Below are positions 60,364-64,000 of a stretch of 64,000 nucleotides of DNA, in pieces. Numbering within the stretch: the stretch's first letter is position 1; each line of letters begins with the position of its first letter. Source of the stretch: Fibrobacter succinogenes (GTDB taxonomy: Bacteria > Fibrobacterota > Fibrobacteria > Fibrobacterales > Fibrobacteraceae); NCBI GenBank assembly GCA_902794535.1, contig CADBHQ010000002.1:108581-172580 (forward strand). Direction: 5' to 3'. The notes below the pieces were generated by a model that was given only the letters and a program-made list of their open reading frames with translations, was not told the DNA's origin and did not search any database. The position numbers were made by a program, and so were the translations under genes.

Positions 60364-61209
60364 ATGACAGCGAATACAAAAAACGGATTATCTTCAATTT
60401 TAGGAATAGTCCTAATCGGTTATTTTCTGTACAACTACCATGACAGTAAAATTTCCGATCAAGAAAAAGAAATGAATTCCTATAAAACAAATGTTGAGCG
60501 ATCCGTTTTGGACGCAATCGTTGACATGTGTGACACAGAATTCGCCTCCGACTTAAAACCAACCATCAACGAACTAAGCAATTTAATTGACAGCATTCGT
60601 CCTGAATATTGGGAAACAAAAGAAACCATTTGTTCTAAAGCATTTAAGAAAAGTAAACGAAAGCCTACCCCACCCAAACCAGCAAAGCAATGGAGCGAAG
60701 GATTAGCATTAGGAGTAATGCCATTTCCTTCTGATTACAGCTTATATGTCGGAGAAAACTGTATAAGAAAAAAGGAAAACGCACTTTGCCACAGATCCAG
60801 TGGTTATTCAGATTCGGTTATCCAAGATTTAATTTTCAACGACGAACAAAACAAAGTATATATTATCACATATCAAGGAAATGAAATAGAAAGCTTTTTA
60901 CCACTATCCAAATGTAATGTTGTCGAAAAAAGTCCCCATTCGCATTATGGAGAAATCTTTTGTCTAACAGACAGCCTTATACAACGTGAAGAAGATGCAT
61001 ATTTTAATTGCAATAAAGATTCCTTATTAATCGTCCATTCAAAACAAAATGGAGGCGATTCAGAAAAAAAATTATCTGAGGAAAAAAATTACTGCACTGA
61101 AGAAATAAAGAAACTGATCGGTTATGTACCAAAGGAACCACGCAGAAGAACAAATCTCCTAGATAAAGATCTCAAATCTATTGACAGATTAAAAAAATAT
61201 TTTAGATAA
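60364..61209 (+). CDS. membrane-anchored protein, unknown
   Basis: 281 residues. One N-terminal hydrophobic segment (LSSILGIVLIGYFLYNYH), a helical region, a Lys/Pro-rich stretch (KKSKRKPTPPKPAKQW) and a C-terminal part with six or more Cys. AT-rich, unlike the metabolic genes. AGAGAGG lies just before the start. No family recognised; about 195 bases of AT-rich spacer precede it. Confidence 0.55.
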   Translation: MTANTKNGLSSILGIVLIGYFLYNYHDSKISDQEKEMNSYKTNVERSVLDAIVDMCDTEFASDLKPTINELSNLIDSIRPEYWETKETICSKAFKKSKRKPTPPKPAKQWSEGLALGVMPFPSDYSLYVGENCIRKKENALCHRSSGYSDSVIQDLIFNDEQNKVYIITYQGNEIESFLPLSKCNVVEKSPHSHYGEIFCLTDSLIQREEDAYFNCNKDSLLIVHSKQNGGDSEKKLSEEKNYCTEEIKKLIGYVPKEPRRRTNLLDKDLKSIDRLKKYFR

Positions 61210-61249
61210 ACCTAAAATCAGCCAATCCCGGTTAACGGATTATTTTCAC

Positions 61250-61603
61250 CTACACCCATCTTTTCCGGCGCTTTTGTTTCAGCACTCCCCAGGGTTCATC
61301 CAACGAAGAATAGATTGACAAATGTTTGTTGAACTTAAAGCTCCATGTAGTCCCCTTAGTTATTTTACCTTTTCCCTCAGCCTCCCATTTTTCAAATAAA
61401 TAATGGACATACTCAACATTAATTCGGGAATCAAAATTCTTATAATCGTTGATTACTGCAATCTCGTCAATATTTCCCCCAAGATGAAAAGGTCTACTTG
61501 TCCCTGCTAAAGGTTCATGCAGCATAGACCATTCTGCATCAGCTTTATAAAACATATGAAACTCAATCTGAGAATCAAACTTTTTTAAATCCTCGTCAAA
61601 CAT
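61250..61603 (-). CDS. small hypothetical protein
   Basis: 117 residues, MFDEDLKKFDSQIEFHMFYK at the start, rich in aromatic and charged residues, ending in KQKRRKRWV. No signal peptide or motif recognised; GAGGAAAAA lies before the start. Size and acidic-to-basic layout would allow an immunity- or chaperone-like protein, but that is a guess. Convergent with the previous gene. Confidence 0.5.
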   Translation of the reverse strand: MFDEDLKKFDSQIEFHMFYKADAEWSMLHEPLAGTSRPFHLGGNIDEIAVINDYKNFDSRINVEYVHYLFEKWEAEGKGKITKGTTWSFKFNKHLSIYSSLDEPWGVLKQKRRKRWV

Positions 61604-61872
61604 TTTTCCTCGTTTTTATTATTTTATGAAAAACAGCGGAACATCCATACTACAATATAACAAACAAAAGTGTCAAAACGACATTTTTTGACACTTTTTG
61701 TATTTTTTACATAAAAAATTCTATTTAGATGTTTATTTTCGCTATTTCATAGACAAATTGTTTACACAAGCCACCAGTTTGATTACCCAAACAATCTTGT
61801 ATAACATCTTCTCCGCCACAAGAGAGTCTCTTTCAATCAATATTTATTTTCATTTAGTATTATTTGGCAACT
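61604..61872. other. AT-rich gene-free stretch
   Basis: About 270 bases, strongly AT-rich. GTCAAAACGACATTTTTTGACA at 61672-61693 is an imperfect inverted repeat (GTCAAAA...TTTTTTGAC) similar to a promoter or operator; no gene seen. Confidence 0.4.
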
Positions 61873-62730
61873 TTAAAAATACTTTCCTAAAAAACCACCA
61901 GCTTTGTAAAAGATATTGTTTTCATCTATTTTTATCAACCTGAGATGAACTACAGAATCTTCACTAACCGTGCAAAAACCAAATTTATTTTTTTGCAAGC
62001 ATGCACAAACTATAGCGTTGCCATGTTTATCACCGGTCCAAAAAAGCTCATTGACACTTTCATCGCTTATAACACCAGTTCCATCACATTTTGCACATTC
62101 AACTACATCTCCTGTAGGAGATTCAGCCGAGCCTTTTCCACCGCAATTAGGACAGGTATCATCAGGCAATGGTTTTCTATACAAATTTCTTTCTAGGAAA
62201 TGCGCAATTTCAGTATCAGTATAGAATTGATTTTTTAAATACCTTTCAAGGTCTTTAAAATCATCCTTAGTCGGCAGCCGCCACCCATCAGGGATAACAA
62301 TATTTTCATCTGAATTAGGATTTTTCGAGCCTCCTTCTTCATAATCTTGAGCCATCCAAACCTGTTTTCCGATTGTAACAGTGTTAAAACCAACACCATT
62401 GTTCCAATCTTTATAATAGTTCGTATCTATAGGTTCCACTTCGGGATCATCAGCAAAGCAAGCCGGTTTCTTAGAAGAACTCTCCTTTGATTTTTTCTCA
62501 GTTGTACAATTTTCCTTTGCATCTTTACCGTTTGCATCACTCTGTGACAAAATCCAAACAACAACAATAAAGACACCCACTGCCAACACTGCCAAAATAA
62601 GCGAGGACGGTATATTCACAGACATGAGACCATGTCCATTCTTTCTTATAAATAAATATAGGCCCAAGCAAATAGGAATGGCCCATCCACCTTTTGAAAT
62701 TCTTTTGAAGTTTTTCTTACGCATAAGCAA
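61873..62730 (-). CDS. membrane protein with paralogous domain carrying an inserted DnaJ-type zinc ribbon
   Basis: 285 residues. Basic N-terminus (MLMRKKNFKRISKGG), two hydrophobic segments (IPICLGLYLFI; SSLILAVLAVGVFIVVVWIL), a Lys/Ser linker, then a partial Fibrobacter major paralogous domain: FNTVTIGKQVWMAQDYEEG and IPDGWRLPTKDDFKDLERYL. Into it is set CPNCGGKGSAESPTGDVVEC, then AKCDGTG, the CxxCxGxG ribbon of DnaJ. The end (FCTVSEDSVVHLRLIK) replaces the usual VRCxKD. It may be membrane- rather than lipid-anchored. Confidence 0.7.
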   Translation of the reverse strand: MLMRKKNFKRISKGGWAIPICLGLYLFIRKNGHGLMSVNIPSSLILAVLAVGVFIVVVWILSQSDANGKDAKENCTTEKKSKESSSKKPACFADDPEVEPIDTNYYKDWNNGVGFNTVTIGKQVWMAQDYEEGGSKNPNSDENIVIPDGWRLPTKDDFKDLERYLKNQFYTDTEIAHFLERNLYRKPLPDDTCPNCGGKGSAESPTGDVVECAKCDGTGVISDESVNELFWTGDKHGNAIVCACLQKNKFGFCTVSEDSVVHLRLIKIDENNIFYKAGGFLGKYF

Positions 62731-62894
62731 TCTCCATGATTATTTCTGTTTCTGATGCTCACGCACCGACGCCTTCACCTTTGAATATACCTTATTTACA
62801 CACTAATGCAAACCAACAAACTGACAAAAACATACAATTTAAGTTTAGTTCAATGTCCCAGAAAGCATCTAATTTAGGGTTGACAAATGAATTC

Positions 62895-62973
62895 GGGGTC
62901 TTAGGGGCCATGGCTCCTAGGCGAAGGAGTGGGGAGCAACGCAGTGCGACCCAGGGGAAGGCTTTCCCCTTTG
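62895..62973. repeat. dispersed structured repeat element (copy 3)
   Basis: GGGGTCTTAGGGGCCATGGCTCCTAGG, then GCGAAGGAGTGGGGAGCAAC and GGGGAAGGCTTTCCCC. Opening hairpin, middle 'AGCAACGCAGTGCGAC' and closing G-rich hairpin follow the same order as at 48376. The rest of 62731-63207 holds an inverted repeat (63012-63042), a GTCAT unit (63047) and the thrS leader; no gene. Confidence 0.5.
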
Positions 62974-63011
62974 TATTATCAGGACTGGATTCTTAGCCCA
63001 CAAGAGCTTAA

Positions 63012-63042
63012 GAATTGTAAGCCAATGAATTGGCAACAATTC
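63012..63042. repeat. near-perfect inverted repeat
   Basis: GAATTGT-AA-GCCAAT-GA-ATTGGC-A-ACAATTC: two stacked arms of 7 and 6 bp around a two-base centre. Could be a cruciform, a stable hairpin without U-tract or an operator; no gene borders it directly. Confidence 0.6.
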
Positions 63043-63046
63043 TATA

Positions 63047-63069
63047 CCGCCTTCGGCGTCAGAATGACA
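63047..63069. repeat. GTCAT-type hairpin repeat, reverse orientation
   Basis: On the - strand TGTCATTCTGACGCCGAAGG then CGG: a CCGCC/GGCGG-type hairpin behind TGTCATTC. Same family as the unit at 52552. Confidence 0.5.
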
Positions 63070-63207
63070 CGTTTGAAAGGGTTGTTTTCCTAACCACTAA
63101 TCACCAACCACTAGCCACGCTTATAGTCTTTTTCTATCTTACGCCTCACCGCCAGATGTCGTATTTCTGGGGAACCGGGCGAGAACCGCCCACAAAAAGG
63201 ATTATTT

Positions 63208-64000
63208 ATGTCTCAAATCGAACTCACCTTCCCCGATGGCTTGCACGCAAGGCGCTTGGCGTCAAACTCGGCGATAAGGTCCTCGACCTCACGCGCCCGC
63301 TCACCGAGAGCGGCACCATCAAGATTATCACGCCGAGCAACGACGACCCGGATGCTCTGATGCTCCTGCGTCACAGTTGCAGCCACGTGCTTGCCGAAGC
63401 CATCTGCGACCTGTTCCCGGGCACCAAGCTCGCCTACGGTCCGGCTATCGAAAAGGGTTTCTACTACGATTTGATGACACCGACCCCGATCCAGCAGTCG
63501 GATTTCGAGCGCATCGAAAAGCGCATGAAGGAAATCATCAAGGAAGACCGTCCGTTTACCCGTTGCGAAGTCAGCGCCGCCGATGGCCTGAAGCGCACCG
63601 AGGGCGACAAGTACAAGACGGACAACGCTGAACGCGCTCTCGCCCGCGAAGGTAGCGACGGTACGCTCAGTTTCTACGTGACTGGCGAACCGGGCAAGAA
63701 CTTTGAAGACCTCTGTGCCGGCCCTCACGTGCCTTCTACCGGCAAGCTCAAGAATTTCAAGGTGCTCTCGATGTCGGGCGCCTACTGGCATGGCGACCAG
63801 AACAGCGACCAGCTGACCCGCGTGTACGGCACCTGCTTTGCTGACAAGGAAGGTCTCGAAACTTACCTGAAGTTCCTCGAAGAAGCCGAAAAGCGCGACC
63901 ACCGCAAGATCGGCAAGGAAATGGACCTCTACCACATCGAAGACCATTCTCCGGGCATGGTGTTCTGGCACCCGAAGGGCACCAAGATGGTGAACGCCCT
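63208..64000 (+). CDS. thrS: threonyl-tRNA synthetase, N-terminal part, frame broken near the start
   Basis: Runs off the window. MSQIELTFPDG opens the TGS domain, but the next codons leave the frame. From 63243 the ThrS sequence resumes in another frame: ARKALGVKLGDKVLDLTRPL, then the editing domain (MLLRHSCSHVLAEAICDLFP with the HxxxH zinc site, GPAIEKGFYYDL, CAGPHVPSTGKLKNFKVLSM, SGAYWHGDQNSDQL) and EEAEKRDHRKIGKEMDLYHI. About 20 residues of the TGS domain are missing between the two parts. Essential gene, so a sequence error or small local misassembly is the likelier reason. Leader 63120-63207 contains CCAGA...TTCTGG and GGGCG...CGCCC hairpins. Confidence 0.9.

Noticed and set aside
62050..62170. 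A DnaJ chaperone gene
   Set aside because: Only the CxxCxGxG ribbon is present; no J domain or C-terminal DnaJ domain.
1..64000. CRISPR arrays, tRNA or rRNA genes, insertion sequences
   Set aside because: No regularly spaced repeats, no T-arm/anticodon layout and no transposase or rRNA sequence were recognised; a tRNA hidden in a gap cannot be excluded without a scan.

Overview
The window looks like a chromosomal piece of a Fibrobacter-type bacterium (phylum Fibrobacterota). The main clues are several lipoproteins with poly-serine linkers behind a lipobox and the 'Fibrobacter succinogenes major paralogous' C-terminal domain (signature WMAENLNY, then CPxGWHLP, then VRCxKD), plus rumen/gut-type metabolism genes. 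The source assignment is inference from gene content. At least three core reading frames (spike protein, carB, thrS) are broken by small shifts or losses, so some sequence or assembly error is possible.

1-16978 is the 3' part of an extracellular contractile injection system (eCIS) locus, all on the + strand: VgrG/Afp8-like spike (cut by the window edge), PAAR tip, gp25-like baseplate, large baseplate J/Afp11-like protein, fibre-like protein, Afp12-like HDPGVTILE protein, tape-measure family protein, AAA+ ATPase and an exported/membrane protein with a degenerate GH18-like region. It is followed by a cargo array: a 74-aa protein and three proteins that share an N-terminal leader and a DUF4157 (eCIS core) domain but have three unrelated, AT-rich C-terminal domains. 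One C-terminus carries a HELGH zinc-protease motif. Another carries a possible C-H-D catalytic triad and ends in a lysine-rich stretch plus CILQ, a CaaX prenylation motif. That points to delivery into eukaryotic cells.

17108-51528 is mostly housekeeping and envelope biology: NERD protein, bioB, a candidate structured RNA, acyltransferase, carB (broken), HU, AI-2E-family exporter, two related membrane proteins (one with an AraC-type half-HTH), CnoX-like thioredoxin/TPR, dusA, a propeller lipoprotein, a TonB receptor behind a probable cobalamin riboswitch, nadA, two outer-membrane proteins, CstA, RecD2, two large paralogous lipoproteins, ilvE, mqnC, batD/batE and an orphan vsr.

51582-63200 is an accessory, eroding region: BASS transporter, GNAT, small membrane proteins, an 830-bp tandem duplication around an MBL-fold gene and a GH43 lipoprotein, fragments of upp, of a GNAT gene and of an ORF6N gene, an intact ORF6N gene with a tiny zinc-ribbon partner, a barnase-like RNase lipoprotein, an orphan antitoxin and dispersed hairpin repeats. 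The window ends inside thrS. No tRNA, rRNA, CRISPR array or insertion sequence was recognised.
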